The notes below the pieces were generated by a model. The model did no database searches and was not told where the DNA came from. It saw only the letters and a program-made list of their open reading frames with translations. From positions 4,389,941 through 4,453,940 of the forward strand of contig JAFEKR010000003.1 of assembly GCA_019022495.1 (NCBI GenBank): a stretch of 64,000 nucleotides of DNA, given 5' to 3'. This document shows, piece after piece, positions 46,676-56,248 of this stretch. Origin of the DNA: Epichloe hybrida (Eukaryota > Ascomycota > Sordariomycetes > Hypocreales > Clavicipitaceae). Position 1 is the stretch's first letter; the number at the start of each line of letters is the position of its first letter. The translations under genes were made by a program, and so were the position numbers.

Positions 46676-47911
46676 CTTGGATTTGCAACGGCCGGATTTC
46701 TTCACGAGAGGAGATGGTGACGACGGGTGGTTACCGAGAAGTAAAAAAATCAATCAAATTTATGAACATGGGTTTACTCTGGGCGGTTTGCGTCGCGCCT
46801 TCCCCGATGTGTTCCAGCCGTGACGCCCCGTTAGCGGGGGCATGGGGGAGCAAATTATGTAGCTTCATGTCTGTCTGTCACTTGTACGTTCGATTATCCG
46901 TGTGGTCCTATACAGCGCCGACGCTGGAGTAAGTACCTACTACCTACTACCCCCAGATTCACGTCCGTCTGAACAAGCTCTACCACCCGCTTCGCAGCAT
47001 CGCCAAACCCCGACTCGACAAACAATCCAAGATTAGATTCCTTGAGCTAGTGCATCGTCTGTTCAGAATCCAGGCTCAACGCAACTCCCAAATGCGGCTA
47101 CGTTTCATGCCCGTTCAGGGCAAGGTTTCAGGTTCTTCCGCGGGTAATGAGTCTCAACTTGTCGAGTCCAGGTCCCCCATCCACTCACCCCAATTGTGTC
47201 AATTGTGGCAGAGCAAGAGGGCCAACTGCTCGGCCCCTTTTTCTGCTTCATCGACCTTCAGTGATATTCATGACCCGCATGTTGCGGGGGCTCGGGACCT
47301 GGGCGTGCAAGAAGAGAAAGAGACATCGAGAAAGCTCGGAGACTGGCTCCGTACAAGCCATCGTTTTACGGTAACACCGTCCGGGAAATTTATTCCCGGA
47401 AGAGGTGGCCTTTCAATGTCAATGTCACTTTGTCAAGACGCGTGACGCTGCACAACCGGCTTGGTGCACGTGGATATTTTGGGCCACCAACGTATGTAGA
47501 CGCTCTTTACAATCTATCTATCTGAAGCGGCGCGAGTAATGCACTACCTCGTCCTGGTGGCACAAATTCACATTAGATCAAAGTGGAGGCAGAGAGAGAT
47601 TTCGTCTGCGCACCAGCCAGACATTTTGATTGAAGACTACTCTAATACGGGTCCTGGGCTTTGGACACCACCAGTCTTTCCATATTCCAGCATATCGTCG
47701 CGGCTCTTCCAGACCCTCCATGATCCAGCAAGGGACGTTGCAGGAAATTTTGATGCCTTCGATGGCTGTCATGCGTGCTTGGCCTTGGAAACGATGCCGC
47801 GGCCACGGCATCTCACCCCATACAGTAGTTCTACTTTACACTTGAGCAGTCTCTCACTAACATTAGGCCAGCAACCCTTATCACTTGACATCAAGACTAT
47901 AATCTCCTATA
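46676..47911. other. Intergenic region
   Basis: This is 1.2 kb between the start of the acetyltransferase gene and the stop of the tau55-like gene, both minus-strand. Short frames are present but none is supportable. The plus-strand frame at 47539-47988 runs into the last exon of the tau55-like gene in antisense. Confidence 0.45.
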
Positions 47912-49525
47912 CTAAAGCTTGCAGTTTTCTTCAGTCTGGGAGAGAGAACCTGTGTCGGGAAACGATTCATCTCCCGAAAAACTCCTAGACATATTTTAGT
48001 CCTCGTCCAAAGGTAACAACACGTCAAACACAGCTATGAGAACACACCAACCCGTCCACAAAATTTCCAAATAATTGGCAAAAGCTAGAAACGAGATGAA
48101 CAAAGTGAACAAGCAAACAAGTAAACAAGCAAACAAGTAAACAAGCAAACAAGTAAACAAGCAAACAAGTAAATAAGCAAACAAGTAAACAAGTAAACAA
48201 GCAAACAAGTAAACAAGCAAACAACAGATCGAACGCGTAGCAAAGCCGATGTCAAAAAATGCCTCTTGCATAGGGGGACTTACCATCCTCGTTCTGGGCC
48301 GCCGCTCAAGAAGCTGCAGTCACTGTTCAGATGACACTCCCAGCCGCCGATCGAATCTGCTGCTGTGTCTGTAATGTAGGAATGTGTGAGTAGGCGTGTC
48401 ACAGGCCCATGTTTCGAGGCACACTGCCATGCAAGTGGCAGCAACCTCTGCAGTGCCCTTCGTACAGCTTGCCGGTTGAGCTCAACAACGCTGGCAAAGT
48501 ACTGTACTGCACGTCTCGAGTGCCGCAGCGTTGCTCACATACCTGGTTCAGATGGTTTCGGGCGGCGGTCACCGCGGCTGGCCAAAGAATCTTTTGCAGT
48601 GGCGCTGGTCCCGGTCCCGGTCCGGTTATAGACGCTCAAACCACATGTGTAGGCGTGAAAGTCGTCCATGTCCACGCTGGCAGGAACCTGGGCGGTCAGA
48701 ATGCGTCCGATCAGAATGATGACAGCTGCATGGCTGCAGAGAACAACGGCCCGAGTACCGTCTGCATCGCACTGGTCGATGATACCCCTCAGGGCCTTGG
48801 TGATCCTCTGTTGCAACTGCCCCAGCGTCTCGCCTCTCCTGGACGGCGTAACGACTGACGCGTATTCAAGGTCATAACTCGGAAACATGCCCTTGAGTAC
48901 CTCCGGCGCAGCTGGCTCCGGGTGATCAAACGGAGCGGACCCGAACCACTCACGAATGCCATGCTCAGGAAGCATCTTGGTCACTGGGGCATGACCATCG
49001 GGGAGCAAGGATCCCCCACCCGTTGTACCGGATGCATGACCACTTCCGAGAGCGTGAGCCCTCTTTGCCGTGGCCTGGGCCTCTTGTTGCTGAAGTTCCA
49101 TGAACGGGGCCATGGTCTGCAAGCATCTGTAGAAGGGACTAGAATACACCTTGTCGACCTTGGGGTCCAAGGTCATGAGATGTCTCCCCATCTCCTTACT
49201 CTGGTCTATTCCATACGACGTGAGCGCCGGATCTCCCTGGATACCGGTCGGAGACGGCATGCCGCTGTAGACTCCTGTTTTAGGATCAACGGACCAGCTG
49301 GAGCGAAACTAAATCGGGCGAAAAGTGAAAGAAGAGATGGGCCGAGTCAATACTGTGCTTGCCCATTACATTGCAAAGAAACCATGGTGATTTTTAATTT
49401 CTTGTTCTTGCCCTGAGGTACCTGGTCTTCTTCCTATTGTCTTGGCTACCGGGGTCTGTTGAACAAAAGAGCAAAGGAACGCCACTCACCCCATGCCGCA
49501 CCACGTATATTTTTTCCAAAACCAT
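47912..49525 (-). CDS. Histidine phosphatase-superfamily protein, TFIIIC tau55-like
   Basis: Four exons (49490-49525, 48543-49308, 48284-48368, 47912-47984) join in frame to 319 aa. The first exon is only 36 nt and encodes MVLEKIYVVRHG, with the catalytic RHG. The next begins FRSSWSVDP. YSSPFYRCLQTM and the second catalytic histidine (CSHAAV, about 205) follow, as in phosphoglycerate-mutase-like phosphatases. The C-terminal exons read GGWECHLNSDCSFLSGG and then RGWSFSGDESFPD. This matches the small domain attached to fungal tau55/Tfc7-like proteins, a subunit of the RNA polymerase III factor TFIIIC, so that role or a free phosphatase is likely. The last intron (47985-48283) is 299 nt and contains a 16-nt tandem repeat. 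The terminal exon was chosen because it restores Trp and the expected FSGDESF. Confidence 0.87.
48098..48229. repeat. 16-nt minisatellite inside an intron
   Basis: About eight copies of a 16-nt unit (GCAAACAAGTAAACAA with few variants), entirely within the last intron of the tau55-like gene. On the coding strand it is a T-rich TTTGCTTGTTTACTTG array upstream of the 3' splice site. Confidence 0.9.
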
Positions 49526-51406
49526 TGTTCTGCAATGTTGGGAGTGTCCGTAGTTGAGTAAGAGCTGGACTCTGGAGCAACCGAATCTTTCAAAAAAAAG
49601 AGAACAAGGACTCCAGCACGTTTTTAAATCAAAATCGAATAGAAGGATAGAAGATGAAGCAGGAAGTTCCTCCCTATTGGTATGATATTTTGATGCGGTG
49701 AAAATTACCTAGCGAGAGGCAATACTTTCGCCATCTCCCGTCACCGAAAAAGGCGTGCAGGAATAAGGAGGGAGGCGTCTGATCAGCGGAAGACGAAAGG
49801 GTCCCAGACGCCACGGGGTGTCCTGTTCAGGAGATGAAGGTCGGTGAAGAACAAGTTGGATGATGGGCCGTCAGGGTGTCGGGGGTGTCAGGATGTCCCT
49901 TTCTTTATTTTATTCTCCTTCGGTACCGTATCCCCGGGTTAGACGGGCTGTTCCAGAGCGCTCTCGCACCGGCACTAGGGCGAGATTAGAGACGATGCCG
50001 GTGGACGAGTAGTTGAAGTTGTCCGTTGGGCGTTGTTGGTCGTTGAAGGTTGTCGGCGGGACGCCAAGGTGGTCCGAGGCCACGAACGGGCCCCACAAAA
50101 CCTGGGACATTGTTAACTCATTCATGAAATGCAGAATACATTTCCGACGACTCCTGCAGATAAATTTAAGAAAGAGGGGGGGGAGGATTTTGTTTGCCAA
50201 CCCACCACCTCTTTCTGTGCGAGTCCAATTGGCCGGACCGGGCGAATCCCCCATGGTTACCCAAGGGTACAGCAGCACGCGACACGGACATTTTTCATCT
50301 CTGCTCCCCGTTGATCCGTGCAAGATCCCCGGTTCTCCTCATGCGCAGCAGCACGCAGCAGCGCAGGACATGTGCTGTGCTCCCCCCAACTCCGTGCCCA
50401 TTGTCTCGTGTGACCTGTCATGTGTCATGGCATGCCATGTCATGCCATGTCACGCCCTCGCGAGCGCGAGAGCACGCCCCCCTTTGGCCGTCCCCCACAA
50501 TCCTTGTCTATTGACGACTCGTCGTTGTCGATGCATGCATAATGATTCGGGACCGTCTTGAAAGAATGAAAAAAAAAAAAAAACAAGAGGGGCCATTCAG
50601 ATGAAGAATGTGGGACATGTTCAATATTATTTGTTTGGGAGGGGGTGCATCTTCTCTTCTGTTCACGGGGCGCATTGTAATACTCCGTACAATGCAGCCA
50701 GTTGGAAATGGCTTTCTTTATCGGTCCATTCTGTTTGGGGATGCAAGAGGTCAGGCTACGCATGGTACATATGTGTGAGGGAGAGAGCTTAGATTCCAGA
50801 CAATGCATCTTTGCGAATCAGTCGAACGATAATGTTGGTCGTTGGGGTATAGGTTAGCTGCTTCACGAGGACTGGTCATTGAAAATGGTCACAGGTGCGA
50901 ATTTCGTTCAGTTTCAATGTCTATGGACACGCTGGCCATGCAGGCTGCTTGTAAAAGCTAAATGTGACTGCCGTCGTGGCATAACTTGTCGGTGAGTACA
51001 TACAAGTCGGAAAGATGTAAGGAATGGCGTACCCGGGCTGGACCTGACCTCGGGATACTACGATGGTGCCCAATAATTATCATAGAGCCCCGGTGCCATC
51101 TGATGACAGCCCCCAGTGAACAATGGTACCAACAGAACTCGGTCTTCCCATGACCCCCGTTCGTCTCCATCTCCATATCCCAGGAAAAGTCAATCTACCG
51201 CAAACGCCCATAAGATGTTCTAAACCGAAAACGAGAAGAGAAAATCAAATACAAGTGAACGAGACATACGAGGTCCTCGCATTTATCCAAGCGCATAAAT
51301 CATGCGCAACCTTGACTCTCAGTCGCCACCATGTTCCTGGAAAAAAAGAAAAAAAAAAACTGTGCATCTGGCCAGAGGATTTCTCAGTCGGTCGTGGTCA
51401 AGCATT
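49526..51406. other. Intergenic region
   Basis: This is 1.9 kb between two minus-strand genes. It includes the promoter of the tau55-like gene at the left. It also has an imperfect ATGCCATGTC-type repeat at 50424-50455, an A tract at 50567-50583, and a G run at about 50176-50183. No gene is supported. Confidence 0.45.
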
Positions 51407-53485
51407 TCACATAACGGTGCAAGCTCCCGTCGTTCGCGCCCGCCGACGACCGACAATGAATCCGTCCTCTTCGTTCATTTGGAGAGCATGAGCATCTCTG
51501 GCGCGTCGTCTTCTTCGGCGAGTGCCTACACCTCCTACCCCGGCCTCTTCATGTGCTTGCATATAGTCGGCCCATTTTCGCTCTAGTTTGCCAGCAGATG
51601 AGAGATCACCCCGTAGCACTCGCTTCTGGTGTTCGTCGACCGTCATCTGGAAGCCGTAAAAACATTTCAGCCCGATGATCTCGGTCGGGTACGTCATTTT
51701 CCCCGGTTGTCCCACGGACGGCCTGATCTGGGCGTTACGGAACAGAACCTCTCGGATCCCAGTCCAAGTGATATTCTGACAGTCGTAGACAGCCAGCTGA
51801 AGCGTAATCCTGGGCCGCTCATCCGCAGTGAACGATCTCTTGGATCGCTTGATGATCATGGCCGCAGCCTCGGCTAGGGAAAGGTCGCTGATCCGCGTGT
51901 TATCCATGTCAACACTTTTCAAATTCAGGCATCTATGCAGCACTGGTAGCATGCCGACGTCACTAATGCCTTCGCAACAACTGATGGACAAATGCTCCAG
52001 AGTCTCTGCACAAGGAGCTTTGGCAAGGTGCTCTGACATGAGTGAGTTTGTAAGCTCTTCTAAGTCTTCCAACTCGAGATGGGTGAGTCGCGGGGTCGAG
52101 GCGAGTATTGGCTCGAGTGCTGCGTCAGTAATTGATCTACACCCCGAGAGTTGAAGTCCTTCCAATGCTGGCACAGCATAGCCAATGGATCGAACGCCGC
52201 TGCTAGATAATCGGTTGCATCGACTTAGGTCCAAGTGTCTCAACTTCCGAGGAGGAACAATGGGTCGCCCGGTCAGTATGTCAAGCTCTGGGTCATGGCC
52301 TTGCATCATGACTTGAAGAGCGTCATCAGTCAGCTCGACGCATCCACAGAGAACGAGACGCTCAAGATTGTTGGTGGCGAATATAGCCTCAGCCGTTGCC
52401 ACGTCGTCAAAGCCTCGTACTTCTCCGGCTCTCAAATCGTTCAATCTGGGACAGGAATCGATAATGGCCTTGATTCCTCGGGCTTCCACTTTGTTACACC
52501 ACGAGACATTGAAAGTTTGCAGCTGTGGACATGATTCAGCAATGATCCTGCATGACGTGTTGGAGACGGCAGACAAGCCCGTCAGGTTGAGGTGGACCAG
52601 CTTCTCGTTTGTTCGCAACAAAGTGTGCAGAGTGTTTTTCTGGAAGTTTCGACAGCCCTCCAACGTAGCGTTCATCAGATTTCTACAAGCTTTGACAATG
52701 GCCTCTGTTCGCTTGTAGTGTTCCACCTGGACACAGCCTCTCAGGTTCAAATCTTTGATAAAAGGGCCCGCAGAAACAATAATTCTAGCGAGCGATTCGG
52801 CGGGGATTTCCTTGTAAAACTCGGAAGCATCGAGCGAGGTCCACAACTGCCCGTCGAAGCAGAATTTGTAGAATGACTTGCTAACTCTGGAGGTCTGAAC
52901 CAGCTCTTTTGGCCAGAGGAAGGACAATATTCGCACCCGAACTTCGTGGGGTATGTTTTCCCAAAAGGGAAATGAGGGCTTTAATGGTCCCTTTGCCAGT
53001 GTTTTCAATTTGTTCTGTGCTTCCGATTTGGTCGACCTCAAGTCGGCGGGGAGTGCAGCCACAGGAGGTGCGCCATTTTGACCAACGTTGTCGATTTTCC
53101 GAACGGCAAGTTGACTCACGGTGCTGTCGAAGAAGGGGAATTCGTGGCTACAAGTTTGCGAGATGGAAGCTGGGACGCTCGGCAGACCCAGCGGTGATGA
53201 TTGGGGGGTCGAGGATCTGGCACCGGACGGAGTTTGGGGAGGGTCGACGGCTGCGAGGCTGGCACAAGAAAGTGTGCCTCTCGTACTGTATGGGCTACTG
53301 ACTGAACGAGAGCGGCGAAGGCCATTCAGAGACGGTGAGGATGATATTCTTTGCAAACCTCGTAGTAAACGCTGACGGCTTTTGCCTTTGATGGGTGTCT
53401 CAGGAGAGGTGGAGATAATTCTGCCGCTGGTCGACCTTGTCGTCGATGGGGGCGGAGTAGAAGAATCTCTGTCAATGGTGGCCAT
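51407..53485 (-). CDS. F-box and leucine-rich-repeat protein with C-terminal CaaX box
   Basis: A single frame of 692 aa from MATIDRDSS. An upstream in-frame Met at 53617 would add 44 residues but is less likely. The Ser/Pro-rich basic N-terminus is followed by an F-box near residue 205 (NIPHEVRVRILSFLW...RVSKSFYKFC). About ten cysteine-containing-type LRRs follow (LNLRGC, LEGCRNF, LNLTGLS, FNVSWCNKVE, LVLCGCVELTDDAL, LDLSRCNRLSSSGV, LQLSGCRSITDAAL, LSISCCEGISDVGM). F-box proteins recruit substrates to SCF ubiquitin ligases, with the LRRs as the substrate-binding surface. The C-terminus is a polybasic stretch ending CTVM, a plausible farnesylation motif that would tether the ligase to membranes, as known for animal FBXL2-type proteins. 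The substrate is unknown. Confidence 0.9.
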   Translation of the reverse strand: MATIDRDSSTPPPSTTRSTSGRIISTSPETPIKGKSRQRLLRGLQRISSSPSLNGLRRSRSVSSPYSTRGTLSCASLAAVDPPQTPSGARSSTPQSSPLGLPSVPASISQTCSHEFPFFDSTVSQLAVRKIDNVGQNGAPPVAALPADLRSTKSEAQNKLKTLAKGPLKPSFPFWENIPHEVRVRILSFLWPKELVQTSRVSKSFYKFCFDGQLWTSLDASEFYKEIPAESLARIIVSAGPFIKDLNLRGCVQVEHYKRTEAIVKACRNLMNATLEGCRNFQKNTLHTLLRTNEKLVHLNLTGLSAVSNTSCRIIAESCPQLQTFNVSWCNKVEARGIKAIIDSCPRLNDLRAGEVRGFDDVATAEAIFATNNLERLVLCGCVELTDDALQVMMQGHDPELDILTGRPIVPPRKLRHLDLSRCNRLSSSGVRSIGYAVPALEGLQLSGCRSITDAALEPILASTPRLTHLELEDLEELTNSLMSEHLAKAPCAETLEHLSISCCEGISDVGMLPVLHRCLNLKSVDMDNTRISDLSLAEAAAMIIKRSKRSFTADERPRITLQLAVYDCQNITWTGIREVLFRNAQIRPSVGQPGKMTYPTEIIGLKCFYGFQMTVDEHQKRVLRGDLSSAGKLERKWADYMQAHEEAGVGGVGTRRRRRRARDAHALQMNEEDGFIVGRRRARTTGACTVM

Positions 53486-54578
53486 TTTGACTTGGTTCTG
53501 GGAGTAATAGCTGACCAGGCGACCTTTTCTCTCTCTGTTTTTGCGTGTTTGTGTGTGTATCTTGATGGGGGAGTTTTGTCCATCAATAGCCGAAAGTAGT
53601 AGCCTGCTCTTTCTCAATGGATTTCATCGACAGTTCTGTCGCGGGGCTTGACGTGGAAAGACGACTATGGTTCTGTTGACAAGACGACTGAGCTGAGTGA
53701 TGTCCAGCGGACGAAATTCGATTCGGAACAAGCGGAGACAATATACGAGGCTGTCCGTGATGGCAAGCCACCGTCTCGCGGTGAGTGAAGCTCGATCCAG
53801 CGAGAGTAGAGAAGAGACACGAGTTGACCAGTTGACAGACAGGATTGACAGAGAAGATGCCGTTATCAGCATAGAGGACAAGGGCAGCCAGTAACCAGGT
53901 TGGTCTCGCGATAAGCAGCCTAATAACGTGATCAGCGGTACATAACCTCGGACCGCGGGGTCTGGTCAGCAGGTCAGCAGGTTGTCGCTCCGGGAGGGCA
54001 CCTGCGCCTTTGGCCGAGCTGTCACGCAACAACGCGACGAACCAGGATGGCGACTGTGGTATCAACAGAAACGAGGCACACATCCATTCAGAAAGCCATC
54101 ATCATGATTGATCATGTGGGCGGGAAGAAGAGCGATGGTGAAATCAAGGAGAAGCGCTTTTCGCGCGGCTTCGAAGAGGGGGGGGGGGCCTTGTAAATCA
54201 ATGGACCCTGCTTTCCCAGTCGACAGCACCCTGGAGGGCAGTGGGCGCTGGGCAGAAGGCTGAAGGCTGAAGGCTGGCCACCCTTGGACCCGCTTGGACC
54301 GTGTGGGACCTGGACTGCTAGAAGGCAAGGCTAGGGTTTCCCCGCCGTCTGCGGCTGCCACGGACGGGGGACTAGCATTATTCTTTGTTCTGGTCAAGTA
54401 TACCCATCCAACAACAGCAGCCAACACGCAGGAAACAAGTCATTAAATCGTGGCCGCAGATCTGCTGGGGCAACATGGCTTTCTTCCCACAATCGGAGAA
54501 AAAAGCCCTTTTCTGCACCATGCATTTACAGTCCAGGCTTTCTATTCGCAGAACGATTCCGACGCACCTAGTTCGTAC

Positions 54579-54614
54579 TATGTATGTATGTATGTATGTA
54601 TGTATGTATGTATG
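54579..54614. repeat. (TATG)9 microsatellite
   Basis: Nine perfect copies of TATG in the divergent region upstream of the PAS kinase. Confidence 0.9.
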
Positions 54615-55251
54615 CGGCCTTTATCGGGTGCTGCGCACTTTCAAGTCTGAAAATATGAGACTCGAATATCGCCACTAGATCGACCAAGCGCCCGCCCGCT
54701 AGTTCAAGGTCCCTTCCTGCCTTACTGCCTTGCTCTCCTGCTGTGTTTCCGTGTGTCCGTGTGTCCGTGTTTCCCCTTCGTGCCTCCCCAGCGCCCGCCT
54801 CGGCCGCCTCGGTTTCGACCAGGGGTTATCTCGTCTGCCCGTGCTGCACATTCTTATGTAAACAACAGAATAAAACCACCTACTGTTCCTTTTGCTGCCA
54901 TCAGATGCATACTGAGTCCCGTGGCTTGTAGAAGTCGGACGGCATGTCTGCCAAACGGTGGCATTTAATGTGCAGATGATCAATGCCACTACAATGCAAT
55001 GGAAAGAACATATTATGGCTCAGAAGAATCCGAGCATGTTATTGTTAGTGAGCACCGCCAATCCCCCAACACCAGCGACCGTGGAAAGGCTCGAGCTCAG
55101 ACCAACCCGATGTGCTGTGAATATCCTGTACCTGTTGTGCATTTTGTCGACTGCTTTGATCCGTTGTTTATCTGCAATTGCGCCCTTATTGATTCCCGCC
55201 GCATACCTCGTGTTGCGATTGCAGCATGTCGATGGATCGTTCCCGTCACCG

Positions 55252-55323
55252 GTGCTTCGACAGATGCTTCGACAGATGCTTCGACAGATGCTTCGACAGG
55301 TGCTTCGACAGGTGCTTCGACAG
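55252..55323. repeat. 12-nt minisatellite (RTGCTTCGACAG)x6
   Basis: Six head-to-tail copies of a 12-nt unit whose first base alternates between G and A. If translated it gives Leu-Ser-Lys-His repeats on the minus strand. Confidence 0.9.
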
Positions 55324-55535
55324 GTTCTGTTGGGCATGCGTGGCCAATCCGAACAAAAATGTCAGCTGGTTGATGTCAATGGGAACCCCTCCTTCTTCTT
55401 CTTGGCCCGCCCTTCCTATGAGTCCTGTAACTCCTGTCACTGTCGACTGAGTCAACGAGTTTTGCGTTTTGCTGCCCCCTCGCTTACGGAGGCACTCGCT
55501 CGCTCGTGCGGCCCGCTTTGAGCTGGCAGCCCCAG

Positions 55536-55577
55536 CCTGACCCTGACCCTGACCCTGACCCTGACCCTGACCCTGAC
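55536..55577. repeat. (CCTGAC)7 hexanucleotide repeat
   Basis: Seven perfect copies of a six-base unit. It resembles no fungal telomere repeat (TTAGGG) and is internal. Confidence 0.9.
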
Positions 55578-55860
55578 CCTTGGCGTGACCGTTTCCTGCG
55601 GGTGACCCCATTGGGTGGCTCCATTGGGGTTGCCATATGTAAGACACTAATCCGTACATGTACTTGCTACAAACCCAGTCTGTCTTTTTTTTTCCCTCCC
55701 TTGAACCACTTCTCGACTTCGGCCCATGTCCTCGCGTAGGCAGAGCACTCCCATCCGTGCTGCGTGAGATAATCCCAGATTGATTGCCCGGGTCAGACTT
55801 GACCTCAGGCTTGGAAACGTGGGCAGCATCGCCGAGAGAGCGCAGGAACATCAAGTCTTT

Positions 55861-55894
55861 GGTCTGGTCGGTCTGGTCGGTCTGGTCAGTCTGG
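55861..55894. repeat. 9-nt tandem repeat (GGTCTGGTC)
   Basis: Nearly four copies of a nine-base unit. It encodes Gln-Thr-Asp repeats on the minus strand. Confidence 0.85.
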
Positions 55895-55984
55895 CAGGAG
55901 CTGTCCGGTTGGTCCTCCCGTATCACACGCTTTCGCCTGCGCGAGCGCGAGAGCACCTTCCGTCACTACATACGGATTACAGAC

Positions 55985-56030
55985 CACCCAAACAAACCAA
56001 CCAAACAAACCCACCAAACAAACCCACCCT
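55985..56030. repeat. CCAAACAAA-type degenerate repeat
   Basis: An imperfect A/C-rich repeat of 8-11-nt units (ACCAAACAAACC variants) about 220 bp before the PAS kinase start codon. Confidence 0.7.
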
Positions 56031-56248
56031 CTCCCTCCGCATTCGTCGTCGCCCGACCATCCCACCTCCGCCTCTTAATACAGCATATTCTGAGCTGAGC
56101 TGAGCTAAGCTTGGCGGCCAACACGCATTACTCAAGATTTTCTCATCGCACATTACCTGCCATTGCTTAACAGGGTATCTCGTCATCGTTCGCTATCCTT
56201 TCTGTCATTGTCATTGTTTCGTCGGCGGGTTCGGGCTCGCCGTCTAGG

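Larger units (their letters stand above)
53486..56248. other. Divergent intergenic region rich in tandem repeats
   Basis: This is 2.8 kb between the F-box/LRR gene (minus) and the PAS kinase gene (plus), so it contains both promoters. It is notable for five different short tandem repeats between 54579 and 56030 and a run of G at 54179-54188. A 236-codon minus-strand frame (55246-55956) runs through three of the repeats; I treat it as unproven. Confidence 0.5.

Noticed and set aside
48024..48286. Hydrophobic repeat protein reading LLVCLFTC units
   Set aside because: It is the translation of the intronic minisatellite of the tau55-like gene. Splicing to 47984 restores the conserved C-terminus.
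53486..53617. 44-residue N-terminal extension of the F-box/LRR protein
   Set aside because: It is in frame, but its composition looks like 5' UTR and the Met at 53485 is followed directly by typical N-terminal sequence.
55536..55577. Possible internal telomere-like array
   Set aside because: The CCTGAC unit does not match the TTAGGG/CCCTAA fungal telomere repeat.
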